Below are positions 1-11,232 of a stretch of DNA of 64,000 nt, in pieces. The DNA is from Casuarina equisetifolia (lineage: Eukaryota; Streptophyta; Magnoliopsida; Fagales; Casuarinaceae). The position numbers and the translations under genes are program-made. The stretch spans positions 12,261,931 through 12,325,930 of the forward strand of contig CM052357.1 in the NCBI GenBank assembly GCA_028551475.1, given 5' to 3'. Numbering within the stretch: the stretch's first letter is position 1; the number at the start of each line of letters is the position of its first letter. The notes beneath the pieces were generated by a model, which searched no databases, was not told the origin of the DNA, and was given only the letters and a program-made list of their open reading frames with translations.

Positions 1-1
1 T

Positions 2-1929
2 GAGATTGTCCCGGAGTTCGCTCACTGCTCTAATCTCACCCTCCTAAATTTGGCCTCTAATGGGTTTGCTGGAACTATTCCTCCGGAGCTTGGACAACTT
101 GTGAATCTGCAGGAGCTAATTCTCTCCGGCAACAATTTGTTTGGTGATATTCCGATAGCAATTCTCGGCTGCAAAAGTCTTAACAAGCTTGATCTAAGCA
201 ACAATAGATTCAATGGCACTATACCAACTGAAATCTGCAACATGTCGCGATTGCAGTACTTGCTTTTGGATCAGAATTCAGTAAAAGGGGAGATACCTCA
301 TGAAATTGGGAACTGTGTGAAACTTCTCGAGTTGCAGATGGGTAGTAACTACTTGACCGGAACAATACCTCCTGAGATCGGTCATATAAAAAACTTACAG
401 ATAGCATTAAATTTGAGCTTCAATCATCTCCATGGACCATTGCCCGTTGAGTTAGGGAAACTGGACAAGCTGGTTTCTCTGGACATCTCCAATAATCGGC
501 TCTCTGGTAATATTCCAGCTGCATTTAAGGGCATGTTGAGCTTGATAGAGGTTAACTTCTCAAATAATCTGCTCACTGGACCTATACCTGCCTTTGTACC
601 ATTCCAAAAGAGTCCCAATTCAAGCTTTTCAGGGAACAAAGGGCTCTGTGGAGAGCCATTGACATCTTTGTGTGGAAGCTCTGGTGATTCTGACCATGAG
701 AACGACCATCATAGGGTCTCTTACAAGGTAATCCTAGCTGTTCTTGGTTCTGGTTTGGCAGTTTTTGCATCAGTAACTGTAGTCGTTCTACTGTTTATGT
801 TAAGAGAGAGACAAGAAAAAGTAGCCAAAGCCACAGGAATTGAAGATGATGGAACCGAGAACCGACCAAATATAATTGCAGGTAATGTCTTTATTGAAAA
901 TCTCAGACAAGCTATTGATCTTGATGCCGCTGTAAAAGCAACTTTGAGGGATTCGAATAAACTCATCACCGGCACTTTCAGCACAGTTTACAAGGCAGTT
1001 ATGCCTTCTGGGCTAATTGTATCAGTTAAGAGACTTAAATCGATGGATCGGACAATAATTCATCACCAGAATAAGATGGTTAGAGAGCTTGAAAGGCTGA
1101 GCAAACTGTGTCATGATAATCTAGTGCGACCCATTGGATATGTTATATATGAAGATGTTGCTCTTTTACTACACCATCATTTACCCAATGGGACATTAAC
1201 CCAGCTTCTTCATGAATCTGCCAAGCAGCCGGAATACGAACCTGATTGGCCCACACGACTCTCCATTGCGGTGGGAGTGGCAGAAGGGCTGGCTTTCCTT
1301 CATCATGTGGCAATTATCCACCTTGATATTTCCTCTGGCAATGTTCTTTTGGACGCTGACTTTAAGCCTTTGCTCGGGGAGATTGAGATATCGAAGCTCC
1401 TAGATCCATCAAAAGGCACTGCAAGTATCAGTGCAGTTGCAGGCTCATTTGGCTATATTCCACCAGGTACTTCTTTTATTAGCAATCTGTGGTCAAACTG
1501 CAATCCTTCTTGAGTAAACAGTTGAGTTGTTTGCATAACGTTGCTTCTGTGACATCGTTCCTTTCTCTGATATTTAGCTTTTCCCTATTGTTTTCACCTC
1601 CAGAATATGCATATACAATGCAAGTTACAGCACCGGGCAATGTTTATAGTTTTGGTGTGGTTTTGCTTGAGATCCTTACTACTCGACTACCAGTAGATGA
1701 AGAGTTCGGTGAAGGGGTAGACTTGGTGAAGTGGGTTCATACTGCTCCATTAAGAGGGGAAACTCCGGAGCAGATTCTTGATGCAAGGCTCAGTACAGTT
1801 TCTTTTGGGTGGAGGAAGGAAATGCTTGCAGCTCTGAAGGTCGCATTACTCTGCACTGATAGCACACCAGCAAAACGGCCAAAAATGAAAAAGGTGGTGG
1901 AAATGCTTCAAGAAATAAAGCAGAAGTGA
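2..1929 (+). CDS. PXC3: PXC3-like LRR receptor-like (pseudo)kinase, 3' part
   Basis: Cell-surface LRR receptor-like kinase, open at the left edge of the window, so the signal peptide and first LRRs are missing. Exons are 2-1466 and 1604-1929; the 137-base GT-AG intron splits the Glu codon of the kinase motif IPPE. Visible in order: LRRs of about 24 residues, a paired-Cys motif (GLCGEPLTSLCG), one membrane segment (about 738-805), then a kinase domain with Lys in VSVKRL. The catalytic loop reads HLD instead of HRD and the DFG site reads LGE, so it is probably a pseudokinase or a very weak kinase. The C-terminus (PAKRPKMKKVVEMLQEIKQ) is what I remember for Arabidopsis PXC3/At2g41820, placed by family work among kinases linked to vascular development. 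Its position next to an EFR3-like gene supports orthology. Confidence 0.93.
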
Positions 1930-2514
1930 TGGATTCTTATCATATGAGTCTTTATGTAGTGAAACCAACAAGGTCGAGGCACTGGAAACTGAAGTTCTTC
2001 AAGTTTTAGAGGAATGGGAATCCTATTAAAAGATTTTCAGCTCATTCCCCAATTTATCTTTCACAGGGGACAAGGTGGCATCTCCTTCAACCATTTTCAG
2101 GCTGGCTAGTACTCTTTGGATCATCCATCCCCTTTTTCTGTATTGAAGGGTTAATGGGAAATGGCAGCTAGTAATCTGTTTTGAGTTGCCAAAAAAACAT
2201 TAGGTAGTGGGTGGAAGGAGAGTTGTCAGAGACTCTTGAGTTTCTATCACGCATTAGGTCCCAATCAAAACAATGAAGCCTGTGTTCTTATAAGTTGTAT
2301 GCAGATGCATGTCCAAAGTCGATTACAATTTGCAAGTGAAGTTCCACTCTCAAACTAGGCTGATGATCTTCCGTAGTTTTCTCCCCAACTCCCGTATCCA
2401 GGTTTGATTTTGTGTTTGAATTTACGTCAAAGCATAAGGTGACTTCTCTTTGCAGGTCGATGGAGAAGGAAGATAAATAAGTGAATTTATTTATAAAAGA
2501 AAGAAAAATAGTTA
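1930..2514 (+). other. 3' flank of the PXC3-like gene
   Basis: Non-coding sequence after the TGA at 1927-1929. It should hold the 3' UTR and polyadenylation region. I see no ORF or repeat that I can support. Confidence 0.5.
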
Positions 2515-2605
2515 CTGGGAGGTTAAGTGGTTTTCTTAAAGACTTCTATGTTTTTCTGTGAACCCCACAAATGTAAGTTCGAAATTCGAACTTGCTTGCT
2601 TTCTG
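2515..2605 (+). repeat. SINE-like fragment
   Basis: Contains an A-box-like GAGGTTAAGTGG near 2519 and a B-box-like AAGTTCGAAATTC near 2575. This is the internal RNA polymerase III promoter layout of tRNA-derived SINEs. No clear target duplication or tail was found, so this is a tentative relic. Confidence 0.35.
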
Positions 2606-2636
2606 ATTATATTTAGCACTGCACCATCACTCTTGT

Positions 2637-2955
2637 ATAAGAAATTGATATTATTCAAATCATTGTACGAGAAGTGATGTTATCCAACCTGCCACAAGAT
2701 CCTAATCCTTCTAAATGATATAAAATCTAAACCCTTTGGTGGGAAGCTGATATTGATCCAAATCCTTCTACAGAGAGCTAAAACTAATTTGAATTCTTCG
2801 ATTAGAAGTTGTATACGAATTCTTCTATACGAGGTTAATGTTGCTCAAAACTCTTCTATAAGAAGTTAGTATTGTCCCAGTTCTCCCAGGAAAAGCTGGT
2901 GTTTATCCAAAATTTTAGAACAAAATGATATCAATTCAAATTATTCTTCGAATGC
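2637..2955. repeat. degenerate minisatellite, unit about 30 bp
   Basis: About ten diverged copies of a unit of the form AAGTTGATATTGATCC followed by AAATCCTTCTAYAAG run head to tail. Recurring words are CCTTCTA, TTCTTCTATA, AGAAGTTG and GATATT. Copies differ by substitutions and small indels, so the array is old. It has no coding potential. Confidence 0.6.
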
Positions 2956-4111
2956 TATCTTGTTAACTATTTTCGAAATTTAAGTTTGTTGGGCTTGGTG
3001 GGTTGTGTGCGCGCGCCGAGGGGCTTGCAAGGGGTACTATTGCTTTTGGTACACTGTTAGCAACTAAGAATATTAACAAATGGAACTAGAGTAAGATTAC
3101 GAGTTCAAGTTCCTCAGTCATCACTGCGTGGAGATTGTTGGTCTTTTGGGGAGTCAACAATCACCTCAGACACTTCTTGTTACATTGATCTTATGAGACG
3201 CTAACGTGGCATTGGTACTTTGATAGTCCATCTTGCTAGCGTCCCTTGTATACACTACAAAGCCTCTCTGGCCCACCTATAGTGTATAAACATGGGATTT
3301 TGTGCAACTAGAATATAAAGAAATGAAGTTTTAAAAACTTTCCCTATCACTTGTAACTTTGTGCAATGACGATGCTTAATTAACAATTAGTGGTATAGGT
3401 AGCAGGCTCGATCCTTGTTACCAATGGGCTGTTGGGCTTCGGGTTGTATGCATACATGGGTGCATGCGTGCCGAGTAGGCAAGTTTGTGGCCACTGTGAT
3501 TAAGGTTATTTAAGGAATTAAGAAGAGGTTATTTAAGGAATAAAGAAGCATGCTCGATCCTTGTTATCAATGTCAAACTTTACCTTGCTCTATTGAAAGT
3601 AAATAAAATCTAATAGTAGGCTACTGTGGTTATATTTAAGTTTATCCTCTATGTAGATAGAATTTGCATTGCCTTGTGTGGAGCTAATACTAATTCTTTA
3701 TGTATTGAATTGGACTAGTTTGAGTACTCACAAATCACTTATGAATAAAAAGTATTTTTTCTTCTCCTCTTATTTACCTCCTTCCTGCAAAGTTCAAGCT
3801 TGAACCTGCGGTTTGTTAAAGGATACAAAGAAGAAAAGACAATTTTTGCTTATCCAATATGATTGACAAGTATTCCAAATGCCTTTGTCTCACTTTACTC
3901 CCAAAATGCACTCCTCGTATTTTGCTAGTCACCTTTTGAATCTCTCACATAGTTGTTATTGGGGCACAAATCAAAATTTGATACTAATTATCAAGATCCT
4001 TTTAGTTATGGAGTTAAAATTGAGGTTAAAGGCAAAATGATAATTTTTTGAATTAGAATTTCTTTATGTTACTTATAAGTATGAGCTTTGAGAAATTTTA
4101 TATATGTAGTG
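2956..4111. other. intergenic DNA with scattered SINE-like pieces
   Basis: No gene is visible. Two related stretches (about 2988-3030 and 3428-3485) share GTTGGGCTT...GGGTTGT and GCGTGCCGAG. B-box-like words sit at 3099 (GAGTTCAAGTTCC) and 3404 (GGCTCGATCC), and the second is repeated near 3546. These look like fragments of tRNA-type SINEs or other non-coding repeats. Confidence 0.4.
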
Positions 4112-4576
4112 TGTTACAAGACTCTATAACAATTAGGCTAGTTGGGGGGACTAAAGTAAAATCAAAAGTGAAAAGGTTCACAAACCTTTTTTTTCTTATG
4201 TTAGGAAGCCTTAGCTAGAGCATTTCCAACAAGGCATAAGTTCTAAAAGAAAGTATAGGGAGAAAATAAGGGACTTCAGTAATTTCCAACTTAAGTTGCA
4301 AAAGACCAACCTTATCCTTTTAAACAGCTTGTTTGCTAAATGTGCATGCCTAACCAACATGGGTCCATTGATTTTGGGGGATTTAGATTACACTAGCTAT
4401 ACTTGGTCCCCTATCCTACCTTACATTAATAACTACAAGCATGTGCTAACCTACTCAAATCATTTCTTATACAATATAACAAATCTCCTAGTGTGTTTAG
4501 GACATAAAATAGCTTCCATCTTCCAAAAGCACATGTATGGTCTACATCCTCTATTGGTTCCTCCTAATTTTTAACA
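4112..4576 (-). repeat. 3' LTR of the minus-strand gypsy element
   Basis: Begins TGTTACAAG and ends TTTAACA on the plus strand. It aligns along its length to 26348-26678, which lacks a block corresponding to about 4332-4485 here. Confidence 0.8.
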
Positions 4577-4769
4577 TAACTTTCTCCTTAACTTAGAACT
4601 TGTCCCTAAGGTCATTGTTAAGGTATTTTTACTGCATGTCTTGGAGATCTTCCCAAGTTGCCTTAGTCGGGGACAAACCCTCCCAATGCACAAGGACCTA
4701 TTGCTAATGTTTCATAATGTAATGCCCTATGATGGTTTGGGGTCTCACCAATATAACTTTTTCATCTTT

Positions 4770-5500
4770 GATTTATTTAGGCAATTTAGCCAACACTTCT
4801 AGTCCTTCACCCACCACCTTTTTGAAGTAAAACATGTAGAAAAATAGGTGAATATGGGCATTATTGGATAACAATAGTTTGTAGGCTGCTAACTTAATAT
4901 CCTCTTTAATGGTGAATGGGCCATAGAAACATGGTGCTAATTTAGAAAACTTCCTTAAAGCCATTAAAGTTTATCAGTAAGGTTGGAGGTGCAACTAAAC
5001 TTTCTTTCCCACTACATATGATACCTCTATATGATGCTTGTCATAAAACCTTTTTCATATAAGGTTGGACAACACATGTGCTTTTTCAGAACCTTCAATG
5101 TTGCATATCTTCCTTGGAGTTCTTTCTAGACTCTACTTCCATGCAAGCTATCCTAGTAACATAACTTAGGAGGGATGACCATACACAACCTGGTAAAGAG
5201 TCATCCTAATAATACTATTCAAGTTGGTGTTTAAAAAGTATTCTACTTAAGGTAGCCATTTCATCCATTCTCGAGGTTGATAACAAATAGAACATCGAAG
5301 GTGCATATCAATGATTGAATTAATGACCTTTATTTGTCTATCAGATTGGGGGTGATAAGTAGAGGTGTAATTGAAATTAGCCTTTTACAACTTAAGCAAT
5401 TCACGTAAAAAATTAGTTATGAAAATAGACCCTCTATTGCATACAATTGATTGAGGCATCTCTTATAATTTGAAGATTTCTTGAAAGAAAACCTATGCTA
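4770..5500 (-). pseudogene. gypsy integrase, C-terminal part (minus element)
   Basis: On the minus strand, 4773-4964 encodes ALRKFSKLAPCFYGPFTI, the conserved end of Ty3/gypsy integrases that precedes the VHPVFHVSLLK-type motif, here degraded. Around 5280-5470 fragments of the integrase core (the region of the THHPQTDGQTE-type motif) can be read across several frames. Numerous stops make it non-functional. Confidence 0.75.
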
Positions 5501-5635
5501 CTATTGTGATAGAAAATGGATAAGTGAGTGGCAAGAATTTGGAATACTTTTTTAATATGTTGACCATAACTAGGAGTGAGTTCTTTTCAAGGGAAAGAGG
5601 CACCTTGTCCATGAAGTCTATTAAGACTTTCAACA

Positions 5636-5917
5636 TGTTAAAGGTGAGTGTTTTCTTACATTGAAAGCATGAGGATGGGTCCTTAAGCTTATAAGTGATG
5701 AGATTTCTTCACCTAATACTTTAAGGTATTGGAGTTAGGGATTGACTTTCACCTCATGTCATGAAGTTGGGATTCAATCCACTTGTAATACTTATGTCAA
5801 TATGCAAATAAAGGAGAGTGTTAAAGGTGGGTGTTGTCCTATATTGAAACTGTGGGGATGAGTCATTGAGCTTATAAGTGATGAAATTTTTTCATCAAAT
5901 GCCTTAAGGTTTTGGAT
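5636..5917. mobile_element. TRIM-like miniature LTR element
   Basis: Two direct repeats of about 99 bp, 5636-5734 and 5819-5917, both begin TGTTAAAGGTG and share GCTTATAAGTGATGA. They flank an 84-bp centre with no ORF. Flanking 5-mers are CAACA (5631-5635) and GAACA (5918-5922), one mismatch. Size and structure fit a terminal-repeat retrotransposon in miniature. I see no clear primer-binding site, which lowers confidence. Confidence 0.6.
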
Positions 5918-6830
5918 GAACATTTATATTCTAATATAACTAAACTTGGTTTAAGATTGACTAAGGTTTTAGCAACTTATGAGGTAACAAATTTTCTGAT
6001 TTTTGATCCTACCAAATTAAGCAACTTTTGATATGGCTTTAACCCCTTCCTTCATCTTGTTTTAGAAGAATATTGCTTAGATTCGAGCAATTGTCTTTAT
6101 ATATCCTTCATGGGTGTTGTTGTGAAATTTTTTAACAGTGCTTGGAATAAGTTTTGACCAAGTAGGAATGAAGATTCAATTTTTGTAGAACACCACCTCA
6201 TTTTTGAACTTTCATATCTCAAACTTCTTTCCATTTTTAATTTGGGTGACTAGTTTCTACATCTTTGGTAAACCCTAAAGCTTTTCCTGGATAGGTTTTA
6301 CCTTAAGTGGGCAGGAGAAGAGACAATCCATAAATGCTTCAAGCTTTCTTTTTCACTTAAGGTTTGATCGGTAGCACCTTCTCCTTCTTCCATTTCTTCA
6401 GGTCTTAGCCTTCACTTTCTTAGTCCTTACAAAAACTTGGGTTAGGTGATAAATGGTTGGTGGGATTGGCTAGACTAGCCTACTTTGAACATGAACTTTC
6501 ACTTTTCATTAAAAGGTTTTTGTTTACCTTTTTGCTCTTTCATGGATTTTTTAACCACATCACCATCTAGCTCCTTATCTTCCCTAGGTTCTTTGAATTT
6601 TCTCCATCTTGTTATGCTCATTTGTTTGTGGGGCTTAGAACAAAACATCTTTCCTTTCAGATTGAGTTCCTTTGGTTTGTTTAGAAAAAGCATCAACTAC
6701 TTTATTTTTCTTTTCAAGCTTATATTCAATTATAGAATTATAACCCATCATTTTCACAAGCTATTTTTGATGTAAAGGAGTGAAAATTTTCTTCTCTAGT
6801 AGGAAATTAAGATTATTGGTCTATTATTAC

Positions 6831-7194
6831 TATTAGGAATTATGTTGTCCTCCATTGAAAATGGATGGCTAGTTTTGTGGCCTTCCTAATGACCAAGGGT
6901 GTACCACTTTTAAATGTGTGTTTTGAGAGTAAGCCTTTAATTTTAACATGGCATCATAGATATGTTACATCCGAGTTGAACCTTTGAGCTACATGGGTTC
7001 TTCCCCAAATAGGACTTGGATATTATCTTACCAAGTTGGGTTTTTCCCACTTAGTTTATGGCCTTTCAAAGGGGATATGTTGGAAATTATGTTATCCCAC
7101 ATCGAAAATAGATAGTTGGTTCTGTGGCCTTATTAATGGCTAAAGGTGTACCACCTTTGAACGTGTGCTTTGAAAGTGGGTCCAAGCTTTAACA
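6831..7194 (+). mobile_element. TRIM element (miniature LTR retrotransposon)
   Basis: Direct repeats 6831-6948 and 7078-7194 (about 117 bp) share AATTATGTTRTCC and GTGTACCAC and end TTTAACA. Immediately after the left repeat is TGGCATCATAGATATG, an initiator-tRNA-Met-type primer-binding site. The centre is about 129 bp and non-coding. Flanking 5-mers are ATTAC and CTTAC. It interrupts the minus gypsy element just after its RNase H region. Such elements move only with enzymes supplied in trans. Confidence 0.75.
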
Positions 7195-8520
7195 CTTACC
7201 ATGAACTACTTGCTAAGAAGGCAATGCCTCTATTTCTTGATTGCTCAAACTACCGCCAACATTTCTTTTTGTATGTGGACATGAAAACATTATTCCTTTT
7301 GATTGGTTAGCTATAAAAGGCAATGGGTTACAATCTTGGAATAAAACTCCACCCAAACCTCACCTTAATGCATCTCAGTCAATGATAAATGGTTGTGTGA
7401 AGTCAAGTAAGGCCAAGACTAGTGTTCAACTCATCATTTCTTTCAACATGTTGAATGCAACTTCCACCTTAGGTCTTTATAGGAAGGCGTTTTTCTTCAA
7501 CAAGTTGTTCAATGGTCTTGCTATCACCCCATATTCCTCCATAAAAAGGTTGGTAATAACTTGTAAGGTCCAAAAGGGATTTCACCATACCTAGTTTAGG
7601 TCATTTTGCTATGGCTTTGATTTTTTCTTTGTTCATGCTAATACCGTCTTTGTTGATTATGTGCCCTAGGAATCTGATCTTATCTTTTCCAAAAGAGCAT
7701 TTCTTTCGCTTTGCATACAATCCATTTTTTCTAAGTAGAGAGCACCTTTTCAACATGCTCTCAATGGTCATGTTGGTTTTTTGTTGTTTATAAGGATGTC
7801 ATCAAAAAATACAAGACAAACTTGCATAATGTGTCACTAATTGTTGAATTCATTAATGATTGAAAAGTGGAGAGAGAATTCATCAAACCAAATGACATGA
7901 CTAGCCACTCGAAATGGCTATGGTGCATTTGAAATGAATTTTTGGTATGACTTTCGTTCTCATTTGTACTTGGTGATATCTAGAAACAAATCCAATGTGG
8001 AGAAGTACTAGACACTATATAACTCATCTAGGATATCATCAACGTTCACTATGGAGAACTTTGGCACAATATGCATGTTTCAAGATTGGTAGTCTATGTA
8101 GAAACGTGAGGACCTATCTCTTATCTTGACAAGCAAGATTAATGAGAAGAAAGGGTTGTTTCTCACTCGAATTACTCTAGAGGTCAGTAGCTCTTGAAAT
8201 TTTTTTTCAATCTTGCCTTTTTGATAGCACGGGTAGTGATATGGCTTAATAGCTACCACTGATGACTTATCCTTTAAGGGGATCTTATGCTCATGACTGC
8301 ACACTGGTGGCAGGTTCTTTGGCTCCTAAAAGATGTCTGAGTAGGCATCTAGTAACTCTTTCAAGTCGGCGCAGTCATCTATTGGCTCGTCAAGGGTTTC
8401 TTGTCGAAAGGCCATCAACCTGAGGACTATCACATTTTTTAGTTTTGCCATTTCCTTACCTATTTGATAGCCATCAAGGATTTGGTTTTTTGGTACCATA
8501 TGCCCTGTTAATTCCACCTA
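7195..8520 (-). pseudogene. reverse transcriptase-RNase H of the minus gypsy element
   Basis: Minus-strand 8080-8304 carries the RT entry region (HEHKIPLKDKSSVVAIKPY, then LLVKIRDRSSRFYIDY). The catalytic FFDD box lies near 7790, and the RT thumb (RFLGHIINKDGISM) near 7640-7690. The connection region follows near 7510-7570, then an RNase H word (YKKEMLAVV) near 7250. The linker between protease and RT (8326-8517, ending ELLDAYSDIF) is open. Stops and frameshifts occur throughout. The TRIM at 6831-7194 cuts it off downstream. Confidence 0.8.
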
Positions 8521-9480
8521 TTTCCCATGGTGTTTAAAGACCATGCGGAGAGTTAAAATCCTAGAAGATGGATCCCAACATGTAAAGCTAGTTGGCTCAT
8601 AACACCACTTTAGTCCTTTCAAGAGGTAAAAGGAAAAAATCTAGTGTAAACAGAACACTTTGGAGGCATACCTTGAGTTCTTTGCAGAGCTCGATGATGA
8701 CCATCTTATTTCCATTAGCAATTTTTACTACAAAGCTTTTTGCTTCAATCAATGTGACCCCTATTTTTTAGTTGTTTCCATACTTATGAAGTTATGGGTG
8801 CTGCAGCTGTCCACCAAGAAATAGATCTTTTGTGCCTTTACTTATAGTTGCCCTTTTATTTTCATCATCTGAGAAGTTATTATGCCAAAAATTGTGTTAA
8901 GAGAGATCTCTAGGCGGTCCTCCTCGTACTCGGCCTCTTTTTCTAGCTCTTAACATATTACTACTCACTCTAAAACTTGTAGAGCACATTGTTCTATTAC
9001 AAAAGCTTTTTACACTTGTGAGTCGAAGTGTAAAGCTCATCACAGTTATGGCATAGGCCCTTGGCCCTACACTCACGCAGTTCTCCCAATGACAATTTCT
9101 TTGAGGGAAGTGCTAGCTTGGAGAGACTATTAAATTTGGTGTTGGAATGTGACCCAAAAGGCCCATCATTCCTTTTGGGAGTAGTCAGTGGATGAGGCCG
9201 ACTAGACAACAACTTTGCCTCGTAGATTTAAGCCAATGACTAATAAGGGTGTTGTGGGTTTGGCTATTTGAACATTTGCCCAAATACTCTTATTTAGTCC
9301 ATTGACAAAGGAGCTAACTTTTGGTCTTGTATTCATTCCTCAAGCTCTTGCCAATAAGCGAGAGGACTCCTTTTGGTATTCCTCCATGGAGTCTTTTTGA
9401 TACACCTTAATGAGTTTTCCATAGAAATCATGAAGGTAGTCGAGGCCATTTTGTTGCAATAACTACGTTGTGAGTAACTC
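8521..9480 (-). pseudogene. gag C-terminal half, zinc knuckle and protease of the minus gypsy element
   Basis: On the minus strand: gag core near 9330-9410 (DSMEEYQKESSRLLARA), then SFVNGLNKSIWANVQ; zinc knuckle at about 9000-9060 (CHNCDELYTSTHKCKK); and a protease stretch near 8770-8850 where the expected DSGSTHNF reads DSCSTHNF, so the Gly of the active-site triad is lost. The element stops at 9480, where the plus-strand gypsy inserted, and gag resumes at 25924. Confidence 0.75.
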
Positions 9481-9890
9481 TGTTGCAATTCTAAAACGTG
9501 GAAGTTATTTTGTGCTGTTTTAGACATGTGTGTTGTATGGTTTAATTGTTCAGGTGTCAGTTTGTGGGTCTTTTTTTGTAAATTGGGCTAGGTTGGGTGA
9601 ACTTTATGGGTATGATGTGGGGTCTAAGCTGGTTATATACGGAGAAAAAGTCTATATCTCTTTCCAGAACATTTCTTTTGTTTTTTATTTTACGAATCTA
9701 GAAACTTCCTAGGTGCTTGCTCCCTTAGAGCTTGAAACTGTTCCATCATTGCATGAATTTGCTTCACTATTCTGCGACATCGATGCACCCGTCTGAATCC
9801 TCTTGAGGATCTCGTACTTACTGGCCCAAACACTAGGTCATGAGTCACTACCTGTCAAGCTTTATAAGTGCTGGAGGCAGATCTTGAACA
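9481..9890 (+). repeat. left (5') LTR of the plus gypsy element
   Basis: Starts TGTTGCAATTC and ends CTTGAACA. Colinear with 25511-25918 over its whole length. It also contains a short open frame (from 9530), which is not a gene. Confidence 0.92.
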
Positions 9891-9892
9891 TA

Positions 9893-9907
9893 TGGCATCG
9901 GAGCATG
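9893..9907 (+). other. primer-binding site of the plus gypsy element
   Basis: TGGCATCGGAGCATG begins two bases inside the left LTR. It matches the initiator tRNA-Met class (TGGTATCAGAGC) with C for T at the fourth position. Confidence 0.75.
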
Positions 9908-9918
9908 ACGGTTCGCGA

Positions 9919-11232
9919 ATGGATACGAGGGTGACTCAGGTGGAGACTTCTTTGTCTCAGTTGTCCACCAAGGTTCATGAGATTAAAGAAGCCCTTACCT
10001 AGTTTTTTGTCTTTAAAAAAAATGGCTTTTTACATTTTGTGGGGGTTCCAATCTACCTCATTCCAACAGTGTTGGTCCTTCTAATAATGATTAGACTAAT
10101 GGATTGGGAGTATGAGGGCCTAATGGTAGTGGGGGTGATTCTGAAAACCCTAATGGCCATAGGGATGGTACAGGAGACCTCAATGGCAATGATGTTAGTG
10201 TGGGAGGCCTTAACGGAGGTCATGTTCATTCTGGCAGACAAAGATTGAGGTCCAACTGTGATCAATTTAGTGAGGGTCGCACCAACTCCGACAACAGGTA
10301 TGTTAATTCAGGTTATTTGGGACGTATTACTCGGTTTGATTATCCACATTTTAATGGCGAAGAAGATACAGCCTTATGGATATTTAAGGTTAATGAGTTT
10401 AATTATTATCATGGGCTTACTGACTTTGAGAAAGTGAAAGTTGCTACTTGGAACATGGAAGGGTTGGCGGTGAATTGGGCCACAAGGCTACATGATAGAG
10501 TTGGAACATGCTAGATAACTTCTGACATGGTAGTAACTTCAAAATGGCCTTATTGAGAGGTATGGTTCTACTTGACCTTCTAGAGCTTATAGCCTTTTAA
10601 ATAAATTACATCAGATTGGCACTCTAGAACAATATTATGAAGCTTATATGTGATTGTTGATGAAATCCGGGCCATAAACTCCCCAACAGGCAGTGGATGG
10701 TTTTATTAGTGGCTTATAACCTGATGTAATGGCCAATGTGGATGCTAAGGATCCACTTTCTATTAATGAGGCTTTTCATTATGCTAAAATATTTGAGGAT
10801 AGAAACATGGTGTGGCAAACTTCTTGGTTAGCTCTTACCGTAGGGGCTCTTGGCCCTAGAGTTTCGAGTGAACCTATTTTCGCCCATCCTAGAGGGTGTA
10901 ATTTTTTGCCTACTCACCACTTCACAAGTTAGGAACTAGAGGACCGTAAAAAAAAAGGTCTTTGTTTCCATTTGTAATGATAAATACTTTGTAGGCTATC
11001 GATGTAAGAAGAAATTATTTTTATTGGAAGCAATTTGGCTGGATGAATGGTTTGATGTGGTGGGCGAATTTGGTTATGCCGATGATGCTACAATTGTGGT
11101 CTTGGAAGGGGAAGAGGCCATGGAAATTTCTAAGATGGCCTTCTACGGAATAGATTCAATTAAAACTTGCACAATGAAAGTGGAAGGCAGTCTCACCAAA
11201 TGTAAATGGAAGGTCAAATTTTTGATTGATAC
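9919..11232 (+). pseudogene. gag and start of protease, plus gypsy element
   Basis: ATG at 9919 opens MDTRVTQVETSLSQLSTKVH and is soon broken by TAG and a frameshift. 10290-10514 encodes the gag core (FDYPHFNGEEDTALWIFKV). A second gag piece is at 10729-10932. A zinc knuckle (CNDKYFVGYRCKKK) lies near 10975-11030, with its first Cys in another frame through a one-base shift. 11024-11232 runs towards the protease and reaches KFLIDT, then jumps directly into RT: the remaining protease and the RT entry region are deleted. Confidence 0.8.

Noticed and set aside
6485..6775. 96-codon plus-strand ORF (and its minus-strand partner)
   Set aside because: Hydrophobic shadow frame within the minus-strand gypsy remnant; no similarity to any family I know.
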